A stretch of DNA of 64,000 nucleotides from a bacterium (GTDB taxonomy: Bacteria > Myxococcota > UBA727 > JAUIJE01): NCBI GenBank assembly GCA_030431455.1, contig JAUIJE010000008.1, positions 1-64,000 on the forward strand, in the 5' to 3' direction. The notes under the pieces were generated by a model. It saw only the letters and a program-made list of their open reading frames with translations, did no database searches and was not told the DNA's origin. Both the position numbers and the translations under genes were made by a program. Below, in pieces: positions 43,330 to 51,930 of the stretch; the first letter of the stretch is position 1; each line of letters begins with the position of its first letter.

Positions 43330-44766
43330 CTAGGGCCCGACGAGGTGAAGCGAGCTTTGGCTCATCACCGTCGCGGTGTGTTCGCCATCGCGCACCCCCA
43401 CGTCGGTGATCACCTGCAGCAACATCGGCGGGGCCACCGCGACCAAGAACGCGTCCGCCTGTGATTGCACCACACCCGCGCCCAGAGGCCCGGTCAAGCC
43501 CCCCGACGTGGCCTTGGCGAAGCGGCGGGTCACATCGTCGTCGAGGTCGAAGCCATCCAACGACGCGTCCTCGCCCCGGACGAGCACGTCGCGCATCGCC
43601 ACCCAGGTGAGCCCGGAGCGGTCAACGCCGGACAGCTCCACCACCCCCGCGCGCGAGGCCAGCAGGGCGGCGGGGAGCGCGGCCCGCGACACCCGGGTGC
43701 GCACCCAGGCGACCTCCCGCGGCAATGCACTTGCATTGCGCAGCTCCTGGGTCAACACCACCGCGGCTTTGTCCGTGCCCTCGAGCAGGCGGATGCGCAC
43801 GTCGTGGGACAAACCCGGGCCCGCCGCCTGTTGGGCCGCGGACAGCGCCGCGTGCTCCTCGACCAGCCGGGCCACGTCGGTGGCGAGCCGGTCGGTGGTC
43901 TGGTCCAGCCCCGCCACCCGCTGGTCGGCCACCTCGCGCAGGGCGCGTTGCTCGTCGGTGAGCACGAACAGCGCCCCCGCGAACACGGCCACGGTCAACA
44001 GCTGCACGAACAGCACCGGCCACAGCCGCACCACCGGGCGGGTCTCGTCGAAGGGCTTGCGCACCACCTCGGTGACCTCGCTGCGGGTGAGGTCGGCCCG
44101 CGAGGGCAGCGCGGCGAAGGGGTCGATGAACGGCCCGCGGTCGTCCTCGTCGTCGTCGTCGAGGGGCGGCGGGGGCAGGCGCACCGGGAGCGAGCGGTCG
44201 GTGACCTCGGGGACGGGGCTGGCCTCGGCCGCGCCGCCGGCGGGATCGGCTTCGTCGGACCCGGGGGCCGGGGGAGGCCCCGCGTGGGTGGAGTGGCGCT
44301 CGAGGGGGGTGTCGGCGTCGAACAGCGCGCCCGGCCGCTCCCAGGACGCGGGGGTGGGCACGGTGCGGGTCGCCAATGACACTGCTTCGTCCCGGGCGGG
44401 TGCATCCTGGTGCCGGGCCCGCTGGCGCTCGGCCATGTACGCCCGCTGCTCCCGGCAGAACGCGCGCACTTTTTGGCGCTGGTCGTCGGACAGCCCCGAG
44501 AAGCGAAACCCCAACCCGTGGGGGGCGGGCGCGGCCTCGGTGTCGCCGGGCATGGTGATGCGCACGACCTCGGCGGAGAGCTCCGGGAGGGGCACGTCGT
44601 CGAGGGGGATGATGCGCAGGGTGGCGCCCTCGGCCAACACCAGGTCCCCGGTGGCGAACAGACCGGTCTCGCTCAGGTCCACCACCTGGGCGGTGGCGTA
44701 GTTGTCTCCGTCATCGAGCACGGCTTTGACGTCGACGGGGACCCGAGGCGCGCGGCGCTGAAACAT
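43330..44766 (-). CDS. PilZ-domain membrane protein
   Basis: ATG 44766 has GGAGG five bases upstream and yields 478 residues. Residues 1-110 form a PilZ domain with FQRRAPRVPVDVKA (RxxxR) and VVDLSETGLFATG (D/NxSxxG), the c-di-GMP ligands. A disordered acidic/Pro linker is followed by one membrane helix (VLFVQLLTVAVFAGALFVLT) at about residue 265, a coiled coil and a periplasmic domain of unknown type. A cytoplasmic c-di-GMP sensor coupled across the membrane is the likely role. It converges with the NtrC-like gene and overlaps nothing. Two exact CAATG-N4-TGCA words form a near-perfect palindrome at 43723-43738. Confidence 0.88.
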   Translation of the reverse strand: MFQRRAPRVPVDVKAVLDDGDNYATAQVVDLSETGLFATGDLVLAEGATLRIIPLDDVPLPELSAEVVRITMPGDTEAAPAPHGLGFRFSGLSDDQRQKVRAFCREQRAYMAERQRARHQDAPARDEAVSLATRTVPTPASWERPGALFDADTPLERHSTHAGPPPAPGSDEADPAGGAAEASPVPEVTDRSLPVRLPPPPLDDDDEDDRGPFIDPFAALPSRADLTRSEVTEVVRKPFDETRPVVRLWPVLFVQLLTVAVFAGALFVLTDEQRALREVADQRVAGLDQTTDRLATDVARLVEEHAALSAAQQAAGPGLSHDVRIRLLEGTDKAAVVLTQELRNASALPREVAWVRTRVSRAALPAALLASRAGVVELSGVDRSGLTWVAMRDVLVRGEDASLDGFDLDDDVTRRFAKATSGGLTGPLGAGVVQSQADAFLVAVAPPMLLQVITDVGVRDGEHTATVMSQSSLHLVGP

Positions 44767-44958
44767 GTCCACCTCCTGGGGCGAGGTTAGGGGCATCGGC
44801 CTGTCCAAGTATCCGCTCATTGTCCGATCACGGCCCGCGGTCGCCCGTCGAGCAGACCGGGTACCATCTGGTACCGGACCGCCTCAAACAGGGCCGCTTT
44901 TTGGGGCCGGCCTGCAAACGCCGCTAAGATGCGGACGCCTCAGGGAAAGGACGCCCCG

Positions 44959-45402
44959 GTGAGCTTTCGCAGTGCCCGCATCGGTTCGGTTTATGTGCTT
45001 CGGTGGCAAGAACCGACCAAACAGGACCTCGTGTTGATTTTGGACGAGATCGCCCAGGCCCACAAAGATTGTGGCGAGAAGGTGGTGTACCTCGGCATTG
45101 TGGGCGAGGAGTCGCCTCCCCCGGATGACGACGTGCGCAAGGCGATGACCAGCACGTTCAACGATCTGCAGGAGCATTGCTCCACCAGCCACTTGGTGAT
45201 CGAAGGCCGCGGCTTCCGGAACGTGATGCTGCGCAGCATCGCCACGGGGGTGTTCCTGGTGTCGGGCAACCGCACCACCCACATGCACGACACCGTGGCC
45301 AGCGCGCTGGACAAGATGGCCCTGCCCGCGGCGCAGAAAGAAGAGCTGCTGCGCAAAGGCCGGGAGCTCGGTTTGTTCGACCCCGCGCCGCCCGCGTCCT
45401 GA
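44959..45402 (+). CDS. Small cytoplasmic protein, possible STAS/SpoIIAA-like fold
   Basis: GTG 44959 (AAAGGA upstream) gives 147 residues. Alternating strands and helices (VYVLRWQEPTKQDLVLILDE, VVYLGIVGEESPPP, HLVIEGRGFRNVMLRSIA) resemble the alpha/beta pattern of SpoIIAA/STAS-like proteins. Similar unassigned proteins occur in myxobacteria. The family call is a guess from pattern only. It carries an exact CAATG-N4-TGCA word at 45167-45179 in a different reading frame from most others. Confidence 0.6.
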   Translation: MSFRSARIGSVYVLRWQEPTKQDLVLILDEIAQAHKDCGEKVVYLGIVGEESPPPDDDVRKAMTSTFNDLQEHCSTSHLVIEGRGFRNVMLRSIATGVFLVSGNRTTHMHDTVASALDKMALPAAQKEELLRKGRELGLFDPAPPAS

Positions 45403-45405
45403 CCC

Positions 45406-46500
45406 TCAGCGCACCGAATCGAAGCCCGGCGGCTCCGGCCCGAGGGCGACGTCCCCCCATTCGAGCACCGCGGCGGCGGCGTTGGACACGCTCCCCACCG
45501 CGTACACCAGGACCCGGTCGCCGGGCTTCACCCCCCGCCGGGCGCAGGTGAAGTAAAGCCCGGTGAGCGGCAGCACCGGCCCGACGTTGGCGGTCTCCGG
45601 ATGCACGTTGACCACCGCCTCCGGCGGGACCTGGCACATCTCCGCGCAGAACGCCGCGTACCAGGCGGTGGGGGTGGGAAACACCCAATGCTGGATATCC
45701 GCGGGGCGACAGCCCGCGTCGGCCCACACCTTGTCCACCGTCTCGGTGATGAACAGCTCCGCGGTGTCGCGCAGCTTGCTCGCCCCGCCTTTTTGCAGCG
45801 CCAGCTTCACAAACGGGTCGCCGTTGCCGTCGAGCACCAGCTCTTGGCGAAGGGCCCCCACCGTCTCCACGGTGTTGCGCACCGCATGTCCCTGCAGCCG
45901 CGCCCCCTGCCCGTCCATGGTCATGACCATCGCCGCGGCCCCATCGCCGTCGCCCCACCGCAGCGTGGTGTCGGGCAAATGGGTGGTGCTGTAGCTGCAC
46001 GAGGTCGCGATCAAGACACATTGGGCCCGGCCCGCGCGCATCATCGCGTCGGCCACCGACAGCGCCACCAACCCCGACGAGCAAGCGCTCTCGAGGTTCC
46101 ACGCCGGGCAGGTCAGGCCCAGCCCCAGCGCCAACGGCGCGGCGTTGCCCACCCCCCAGATGTCGGGAAAGAAGCTGCAGCAGATCAACAAGTCGACGTC
46201 GTCCACCGTGCGCCCGGCCGCCTGCAGGGCGTCGGCGCACGCGCGCTCCTCAAGAGACTGCGCGGTCTCCCCCGGGCGCCGCCAGCGGCGGCGGCGCGCC
46301 CCCCGGAAGGGGTCGGACAAATAGGGTCCCATCGCCCGCACAAACGTCGACGGGGCCCCCTCGTCGGCAGACCAGGTGCGGGCCAGCGCTTGCTGCGCAG
46401 CGGCGTCGACGAGGTCGGGGTGCGCCGTGCGCAACATGTCGTTGTCGACGATCTGTTCGGGAAAGGCGAGCGAGAGCGCCCGCAGCGTCGGTTCGGTCAT
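45406..46500 (-). CDS. Ketoacyl synthase III-like condensing enzyme
   Basis: The 364-residue protein has the thiolase fold pattern of KAS III: DVDLLICCSFFPD, the nucleophile in NLESACSSGLVALS, and late motifs VNVHPETANVGPVLPL and GDRVLVYAVGS. The Cys is in place and an Asn appears in TANVG, but the position expected for the catalytic His (FxxHQAN in FabH) reads WVFPTPTAW, so the normal triad may be altered. It is 33 bases upstream of nothing else on its strand but lies directly behind the ThDP enzyme gene (34-base gap). The pair suggests a small secondary-metabolite or signal pathway rather than fatty-acid initiation. Confidence 0.82.
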   Translation of the reverse strand: MTEPTLRALSLAFPEQIVDNDMLRTAHPDLVDAAAQQALARTWSADEGAPSTFVRAMGPYLSDPFRGARRRRWRRPGETAQSLEERACADALQAAGRTVDDVDLLICCSFFPDIWGVGNAAPLALGLGLTCPAWNLESACSSGLVALSVADAMMRAGRAQCVLIATSCSYSTTHLPDTTLRWGDGDGAAAMVMTMDGQGARLQGHAVRNTVETVGALRQELVLDGNGDPFVKLALQKGGASKLRDTAELFITETVDKVWADAGCRPADIQHWVFPTPTAWYAAFCAEMCQVPPEAVVNVHPETANVGPVLPLTGLYFTCARRGVKPGDRVLVYAVGSVSNAAAAVLEWGDVALGPEPPGFDSVR

Positions 46501-46533
46501 GTCGGCCTCCGCCCCCCCGGCGCGCCGGGCTCT

Positions 46534-48264
46534 TTAGCTTTGAGATTGTGGACCCATCGCCTCGAGCGAACGAATGCGCCGCATGATCGGGGGGTCGCAG
46601 GACGCGTCGATGCGCACGTCGAGGACCACCGGTCCCGGCGCCGCCATCGCCTCACGGACCGCGGCCTCGAGCTCGTGTTCTTGGTGCACCACCAGGCCCC
46701 ACGCCCCCATGGCCCGCGCGAGCTGGGCGAAGTCGGTGGGGGGCAGGCGCGTCTCCAGGGGGGTGAACCCCTGGGCGCGCATGCCCTTTTCGATGATGCC
46801 GTACTGGCCGTCGTTGAGCACGATCCACACCGCGGGGACCTGGTATTGGACCGCGGTGCTCACTTCGTTCTGCATGAGCATTGCGCCATCGCCGACCAAG
46901 GCCACCGCCTTTTGTCGACGGGCCAACGCGGACCCCACCACCCCGCAGGTCATGTGGCCCATCGAGCCCCAGCTGCCGGCCATGCGGAACTGCGGCTGGG
47001 AAAACCGCAGGTGACGAATCGCCCAGGTGAAGGCGTTGCCGCACTCGGCCATCACCACCGCCCGGGCGCCGTCGATGACCACGTCCTGCACCACGTCCAT
47101 CAGCACCTGGGGGCGCACCGGACCGGCGTCGCGCAGTTCCAGACGCGCGGGGCGCGCCAACCCCAATGCCGCTGGATTTGGCGCGGGCCGCCCGTCGTCG
47201 AGGTGGTGCAACACCTCGCGCAAGAACGCCCCCACGTCGGCTTGAATGCCCACCGTGGCCACCGAGGGAAACGCCGCGCCGAACACCCCGGGGTCGACGT
47301 CGACGTGGAGCAAACCGTGCGGGGGCAGGAGTTCCTCGTCCCACATCGTGCTCAGCTCGCCGAGGCGGCTGCCCAGAACCACCGCGTGGGCGATGTCGCG
47401 TTCGCGGCAGGCGTGTTTGACATTGTCGTGGCCGGCCACCCCGGTGACCCCCACGAACTGGGGATGCTCCTCGGGGAAGATGCCCTTCGCCCGCGGGGTG
47501 CACATCACCAACGCGCCCGTGCGTTCGGCCACCGCGCGCACCTCTTGGACCGCGTGGCGCGCGCCAAAGCCGACCCACAACGCGGTCCGCCCGTCGGCGA
47601 GCATGCGGGCCGCGACCCCCGCCTCGTCGGACGACATCGGGGTGCGGCTCAACTGCGCGGGGAGCTCGACCCTTTGCGGGCCCTCGGCCCGTTGGGCGCT
47701 GACCGGCAACGCCAGGTGAATCAACGCCGCCCCCGGCCGCATCAAGAGTTCTGCCGCCCGCCGCCCCAGCGCGGCCAACACCGTGGGGTCGGCGAGCGAG
47801 ACCGCGAGATCGAACAAACGCCCCCCGAACAGATCCGGACCGCCCAGGCTCAACGGCCCGGTCTCTTGCACCGCGAACCGGCCGATCCGGGCCGGGGCGG
47901 TGGCGGCGCTGACCACGATGATGCGCGCGCCCTCGTCGCGGGCGGCGGCGAGGCCGTTGAGGGCGTTGAACAGGCCGGGCCCGGTGGTGGTGTACAGCAG
48001 GACCGGCCGGTTGGTGGCGAGGGAGGCTTCGATGGCGGCGAACGCGGCGCCCGACTCGTGCCGAAACGCCAACGCCCGGATCGAGCTGCGGGTGAGCTCG
48101 TCGGCGAAGGGGGCGATCGCGCCCCCCACCAGGCCGTACGCTTGTTCGACCCCGAGGTCGACGGCGAGCTCGATGAGCCGCCGGGAGACGGTGGCGACGG
48201 GCTCCTTCCCGCGCCGGGGACGACGGCTCGGCGCGGGGCGCATGGATTCGACGTCTTTGGCCAT
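46534..48264 (-). CDS. Thiamine diphosphate-dependent enzyme (acetolactate synthase-like)
   Basis: The 576-residue protein has the three-domain ThDP layout. The catalytic Glu is in FRHESGAAFAAI near residue 70. TTTGPGLFNALNGLAAA is the conserved loop after it, and the ThDP/Mg motif runs from VGDGAMLMQNE to LNDGQYGIIEKG. In acetolactate synthase-type enzymes it decarboxylates a 2-oxo acid and ligates the unit to an acceptor. The FAD-binding pattern of true AHAS is not obvious. Next to a KAS III-like gene it recalls xenocyloin-type acyloin formation (XclA with ketosynthases), but this parallel is inference. Confidence 0.88.
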   Translation of the reverse strand: MAKDVESMRPAPSRRPRRGKEPVATVSRRLIELAVDLGVEQAYGLVGGAIAPFADELTRSSIRALAFRHESGAAFAAIEASLATNRPVLLYTTTGPGLFNALNGLAAARDEGARIIVVSAATAPARIGRFAVQETGPLSLGGPDLFGGRLFDLAVSLADPTVLAALGRRAAELLMRPGAALIHLALPVSAQRAEGPQRVELPAQLSRTPMSSDEAGVAARMLADGRTALWVGFGARHAVQEVRAVAERTGALVMCTPRAKGIFPEEHPQFVGVTGVAGHDNVKHACRERDIAHAVVLGSRLGELSTMWDEELLPPHGLLHVDVDPGVFGAAFPSVATVGIQADVGAFLREVLHHLDDGRPAPNPAALGLARPARLELRDAGPVRPQVLMDVVQDVVIDGARAVVMAECGNAFTWAIRHLRFSQPQFRMAGSWGSMGHMTCGVVGSALARRQKAVALVGDGAMLMQNEVSTAVQYQVPAVWIVLNDGQYGIIEKGMRAQGFTPLETRLPPTDFAQLARAMGAWGLVVHQEHELEAAVREAMAAPGPVVLDVRIDASCDPPIMRRIRSLEAMGPQSQS

Positions 48265-48290
48265 GACCTGGCTTATCGCTCGTCGGGCTG

Positions 48291-48317
48291 CGTGTCAGGT
48301 TTGTGAGACACGTTTTT
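48291..48317 (+). terminator. Hairpin with T-tail between minus-strand genes
   Basis: CGTGTC and GACACG arms enclose 10 bases and are followed by TTTTT on the plus strand. No plus-strand gene ends here, so it may instead be a regulator site or the 5' leader of the ThDP enzyme gene. A similar GAGACAC-type hairpin ends the isomerase gene at 19390-19417. Confidence 0.4.
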
Positions 48318-48359
48318 GGTGAAGAACTGTCTTAATTGGCGGCCATTTAGCTCGACCGG

Positions 48360-48824
48360 CTACGGCCCCGGGGGCGGTCCCAAAAAGACAAGGTTGCCGT
48401 GGGCGGTCTGGCGGTGAATCTGCCCGAACCAAATGACATAGGTGTCGACGCCGTCGGGGATCACGGCGAAGCCGAGGTCGAGTTCGAACAGGACCCGCAC
48501 CACATCGGCGGAAATCGTCTCTTCGACCACGGTCGGGGTTGTCCCGAAGAGGGCATCGAGGGCCTGAAGGTCGGCCACGATGTTGTCTCGCCCGATGGTG
48601 ACCCCTTGGTCGCTGATGACCCGGGCCTGCTTCGAGTAGTTACACGCCACCGCTTCCCAGTCCTTGTCCGCCAGCGCCTGACGGTGGTCTTGCATCACCT
48701 GCTCGGGGGTCCGGAAGTAGAGGTAGGCGGGGCATTTGGGGCCGTTGTTGCCCCAGCCATGGGCCATCGCGCCCGCCCCCCACAAGGTGGTGACAAGCAC
48801 CGCCATCATCGTCATCTTGTTCAT
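48360..48824 (-). CDS. Exported SnoaL/NTF2-like protein
   Basis: The 154-residue protein has a signal peptide (MMAVLVTTLWGAGAMAHG) and AAAGGGG before the start. The mature part fits the NTF2-like/SnoaL alpha+beta cone: PEQVMQDHRQALADKDWEAVACNYSKQARVI (given in pieces: PEQVMQDHRQALADKDW, EAVACNYSKQARVI), then a GRDNIVADLQALDALFG helix and beta strands. Such proteins form small ligand pockets; no catalytic residues are clear. Two Cys could pair. It is separated from the ThDP gene by about 95 bases. Confidence 0.82.
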   Translation of the reverse strand: MNKMTMMAVLVTTLWGAGAMAHGWGNNGPKCPAYLYFRTPEQVMQDHRQALADKDWEAVACNYSKQARVISDQGVTIGRDNIVADLQALDALFGTTPTVVEETISADVVRVLFELDLGFAVIPDGVDTYVIWFGQIHRQTAHGNLVFLGPPPGP

Positions 48825-49104
48825 CTCGGACCCCTTTCGCTGTCTCAGCTTGCCGCTTGAAACGGTGGATCGAAGGAAAATGGCCTGACCTGGTCCGCGG
48901 CGACCAAAAAGCCGTTATATTTCGATTACTTATCGTTAGCGCAGGCACCCTTCACCTGTCTCAGTTCGAGTATCTCAAAACGATACGGTGACCGGGGCGA
49001 TCACCCCCCACCGGCGCGCCGCAGCGACGGCAGCGTCTCACGCCGGGCGCACACCAATGCCACTGGAGCCGGGCGCGGTCGGGGCGCGGTGGTAGAGTGC
49101 GCGC
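48825..49104. other. Divergent intergenic region, locally AT-rich
   Basis: The 280 bases separate the SnoaL-like gene from the CAP-domain gene. The stretch near 48910-48985 is the AT-richest of the area (ATATTTCGATTACTTATCG) and probably contains both promoters. No gene or clear palindrome is visible. Confidence 0.5.
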
Positions 49105-49644
49105 ATGTTGTCATGGTCCGCCCCGGGCGCGCGCGGGGTCCTTTGTGGGCTCTGGCTCCTCGCCACCGCAGGGTGCGGCCCGGGCCACAACCCGGTGCCC
49201 GAGCCGGAGACGTGGCCCGAGGACTGGACCGCCCGCGAGGACGAGATGCTCGCGCTGGTCAACGAGGCGCGGGCCGCGGCCACGGCCTGTCCGTCCGGGC
49301 CAAAAGCCGCCGCCCCCGCGCTGGTGCGCGACGCGGCGCTGCGCTCGGCCGCCCGCGGCCACGCCTGGGACATGGCCACCCAACAGTATTTCGACCACGA
49401 CGGGCTCGACGGCCGCGACCCGTTCGACCGCATGACCGACGCGGGCTACACCGGCTCGCCCGCGGCCGAGAACATCGCCGCCGGCAACGTCACCGCCGAA
49501 GCCACCCTCGAGCAGTGGCTGACCTCGACCAGCGGCCACTGCGACAACATCATGGACCCTGACCTCGTCGACATCGGCATCGGGTTTGCCAGCGACGAGG
49601 ACGCCCCCTTCGCGGGCTACTGGGTGCAGAACTTTGGCCGCTGA
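49105..49644 (+). CDS. CAP/SCP-domain lipoprotein
   Basis: The 179-residue protein has a lipoprotein signal (LCGLWLLATAGCGPG) and a CAP domain: MLALVNEARAAATAC, HAWDMATQQYFDHDG, AAENIAAGN and HCDNIMDPDLVDIGIGF. The conserved His, Glu and His of the CAP cavity appear in FDHDG, AENIA and GHCDNIM. Bacterial members are mostly of unknown function at the cell surface. It has no obvious operon partner; the next gene starts 88 bases later. Confidence 0.92.
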   Translation: MLSWSAPGARGVLCGLWLLATAGCGPGHNPVPEPETWPEDWTAREDEMLALVNEARAAATACPSGPKAAAPALVRDAALRSAARGHAWDMATQQYFDHDGLDGRDPFDRMTDAGYTGSPAAENIAAGNVTAEATLEQWLTSTSGHCDNIMDPDLVDIGIGFASDEDAPFAGYWVQNFGR

Positions 49645-49732
49645 GTGCGCGCCGGTGTCGCTTCTTCCGTGACAAACCTGCGATTTTTCTGGTCAACTGC
49701 GCGCGATGCCGACCTTCGCTACCCTGACCGGC

Positions 49733-50689
49733 ATGGGCACTTCGACATGCACCCCGCGGGCGCTCGCGCTTGTCCTCGTGGCGCTGGTCTCGACCGGTTG
49801 CGCCACCACCATGGTGCCGGTGCACCCCTCGGGCGCGGCCTCCATCGGTCAGCCCGTCGACGGGGTTCGCTTCGACCGGGACAAGATCACCTTCCGCGAA
49901 CCGGGGGCGCCCATCTCCACCGGGCACATCTGGCGCCGGGAAGTGGCCCAGTACTCGGCCGACCAGCTCAACACCCTCATCGACGCTGACCCCGCCGCCC
50001 CCGCGGCGGAGACCACCGTCACCATGGAACTGCACACCGGCAGCGTGCTGTCGCTCGGCTCCTCCAAAGAGCTCACCGTCACCATGGCCACCACCCTGCC
50101 CGACGGCCGGCGGGTGGTGAGCGAGCCGCGTTCGGGGTTCATCGACAACAACGTTGAGTACTTGAGCCAACAGTGCCTCATCTTTGCCGGGCCCATCCTC
50201 GAGGTGGTCAGCTTCGTGGTCGCGATCTTCATGCTCGCCAACTTCGGCATCGGCCTGATCCCCACCCTCGGCATCGGCGCGACCCCGGGGCCGGGCTGGG
50301 CCCTGTGTGGGTGTTTGCTGTTCTCCGCCGCCACCGGGCTCATCCTCAACGGGGTGCAGCTGCTGGTGCAGAATGCAGTGGCATTTTTTCAAGAACGCCG
50401 CGCGTCGGATGTGTTCCTCGACGCGCTGAGCGCCCACGCCGACGACGTGCGCCGCGCGATACAGGCCCCCCCGCCGACCAAGCGCGCGCCCCCCGCGGCG
50501 ATGCCCGCTCCCGCCGACGCGCCCCCGCCCGCTCCCGCCGACGACCCCGAAGGGCCGCCCGCCGAGGTGGCCCCCCCGCCCGCGGAGACCGCGCCGCCGC
50601 CGGCAGAGACCGCGCCGCCCCCCGACGAGGCGCCGCCGCCGATCTTGCACGACCCGGCCGACCCGGACCCCAAAGCGTTCCGCTACTGA
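49733..50689 (+). CDS. Lipoprotein with two hydrophobic helices and Pro/Glu tail
   Basis: Starting at ATG 49733 the protein is 318 residues with a lipobox (LVALVSTGC). A beta-rich domain (residues 30-140) precedes two hydrophobic stretches (ILEVVSFVVAIFMLANFGIG and GWALCGCLLFSAATGLILNG) around residues 160-210. The last 90 residues are disordered and Pro-rich (PPPAETAPPPAET). I do not recognise a family. A lipidated N-terminus plus membrane helices is an unusual combination. The last seven bases overlap the convergent small membrane-protein gene. Confidence 0.75.
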   Translation: MGTSTCTPRALALVLVALVSTGCATTMVPVHPSGAASIGQPVDGVRFDRDKITFREPGAPISTGHIWRREVAQYSADQLNTLIDADPAAPAAETTVTMELHTGSVLSLGSSKELTVTMATTLPDGRRVVSEPRSGFIDNNVEYLSQQCLIFAGPILEVVSFVVAIFMLANFGIGLIPTLGIGATPGPGWALCGCLLFSAATGLILNGVQLLVQNAVAFFQERRASDVFLDALSAHADDVRRAIQAPPPTKRAPPAAMPAPADAPPPAPADDPEGPPAEVAPPPAETAPPPAETAPPPDEAPPPILHDPADPDPKAFRY

Positions 50690-50958
50690 GCGGCGGGGGC
50701 GGGCAAAGCCCGCCGCGGATCCGAGACCGGTAGATCGCGCGCGCGGGCGTAGGCCAAGATCTCCTCGACCGCCGCGTCGTAATCCGCCGCATCGAGCGCC
50801 CCGTTGCGAAACTGCACCGTCACCGTCTCGAGGTCCGCCTGCACCCGGGCCAGGCGAGACAGGGCCCGGTCCTGCGAGAGGAAAAACTTCACCACCGCGT
50901 AGCCGGCCCCCCCGACAAGACCCAGCAACATCACCGCGCGCACGACCAGACCGAACAT
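50683..50958 (-). CDS. Small single-helix membrane protein
   Basis: ATG 50958 is preceded by GAGGAGG; the longer frame from 50994 is not. The 91-residue protein has one membrane helix (VVRAVMLLGLVGGAGYAVVKFF) and a charged cytoplasmic helix, then a Pro/Ala-rich end. No family is recognised. The layout resembles SHOCT-type proteins, with a short C-terminal helix (LDAADYDAAVEEILAYAR) that acts as an oligomerisation module in that family. Confidence 0.7.
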   Translation of the reverse strand: MFGLVVRAVMLLGLVGGAGYAVVKFFLSQDRALSRLARVQADLETVTVQFRNGALDAADYDAAVEEILAYARARDLPVSDPRRALPAPAAQ

Positions 50959-51024
50959 GGCCACCTCCTCGATCCAATCTGGGTCCGCGCGCACGCGCGG
51001 GCAAGGCTCTCCCGGGGCCGGGCC

Positions 51025-51846
51025 TCAGGGCCGCAAAATCACACGAACCGGGCCGGTGTCGTCGTCGATGCGCCGCAGGGTGCGGCCGGTGCGCGCGGCC
51101 CAGCGCGCGGGTTCGCCGTCGTCGAGGGCGGCCAAGAACCCGGCCCAGGGCAGAAAATAGACCCGCTCGTCTGTGTGCGCGTCGCGCCGGGCCAGGCGCC
51201 GGCCGAGGGCTTCGCCGAGCAACATCGCGCGCGGCTTGGCCCCGCCGAGGGGCGGGGCCGGGTAGGTCACGATCAGGGGCCCGGCCGGGCACAGCTGGTG
51301 CGCGGCGTCGACGATGGCCGCGCGCTCATCCGCGCGCAGCACGTGGGCCAGCGCCGACCACCCGAACAGGACCGCGTCGTAGGGCGGGCGCAGGAAGGCG
51401 GCGAGCGCGCCCTGCCCCTGCCCGGCCGCGGCCAGGTCGCGGAACCGGCCCGCCGCCGCGCGCACGGGACATGCAGGGTCATTGCGGCGGGCGAGCAGCC
51501 GCAACAGGCCCTGGGCGGGGTCGAACGCATCGACCTCGTAGCCGTCGCGGGCCAGGGCGTGGGCCTCGCGGCCCGCGCCGCAGGCGGGCACGAGCACGCG
51601 CGCGGGGGGCCTTGGCAAGTGCGCGCCGAACAGCGGCCGCTCCCACGCGAACAAATCTGTGCCCAGCCCGTGGGGTGAGCGGTCGTACAAAAGCGGGGTC
51701 AACGCCGCGCGCTGCTCGTCGTCGAGCGCGGTCTGCACAAAGCCAAACAGCGCCGACTGCACATGGCCGAGGCCGCGCTGGGCGCGCTGGACCTCGCCCA
51801 CCGCCCGGGCGAGCACGCGGGCCGACAGGGGCGTGCGCTCAGCCAT
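51025..51846 (-). CDS. SAM-dependent methyltransferase
   Basis: From ATG 51846 the protein is 273 residues. After a helical N-terminal part, RVLVPACGAGREAHALARDG forms the SAM motif I, with the acidic residue following in YEVDAFD, and later VLFGWSALAHVL and a YPAPPLGG segment. It is a class I methyltransferase of unknown substrate. A longer frame extends upstream through the antisense of the next gene and is not real. It is divergent from the membrane TPR gene, with 84 bases between. Confidence 0.82.
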   Translation of the reverse strand: MAERTPLSARVLARAVGEVQRAQRGLGHVQSALFGFVQTALDDEQRAALTPLLYDRSPHGLGTDLFAWERPLFGAHLPRPPARVLVPACGAGREAHALARDGYEVDAFDPAQGLLRLLARRNDPACPVRAAAGRFRDLAAAGQGQGALAAFLRPPYDAVLFGWSALAHVLRADERAAIVDAAHQLCPAGPLIVTYPAPPLGGAKPRAMLLGEALGRRLARRDAHTDERVYFLPWAGFLAALDDGEPARWAARTGRTLRRIDDDTGPVRVILRP

Positions 51847-51930
51847 GGGCCGTTCGTACCCCGGGCGGCAAAAAGCGCCAATCCGGGCGCGGTTGGACCC
51901 GCCTGGGCCGGCCGGATAAACCGACAGGTC

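Noticed and set aside
48291-48317. Terminator of a hidden plus-strand gene
   Set aside because: No plus-strand gene ends here, so I kept it only as a low-confidence hairpin.
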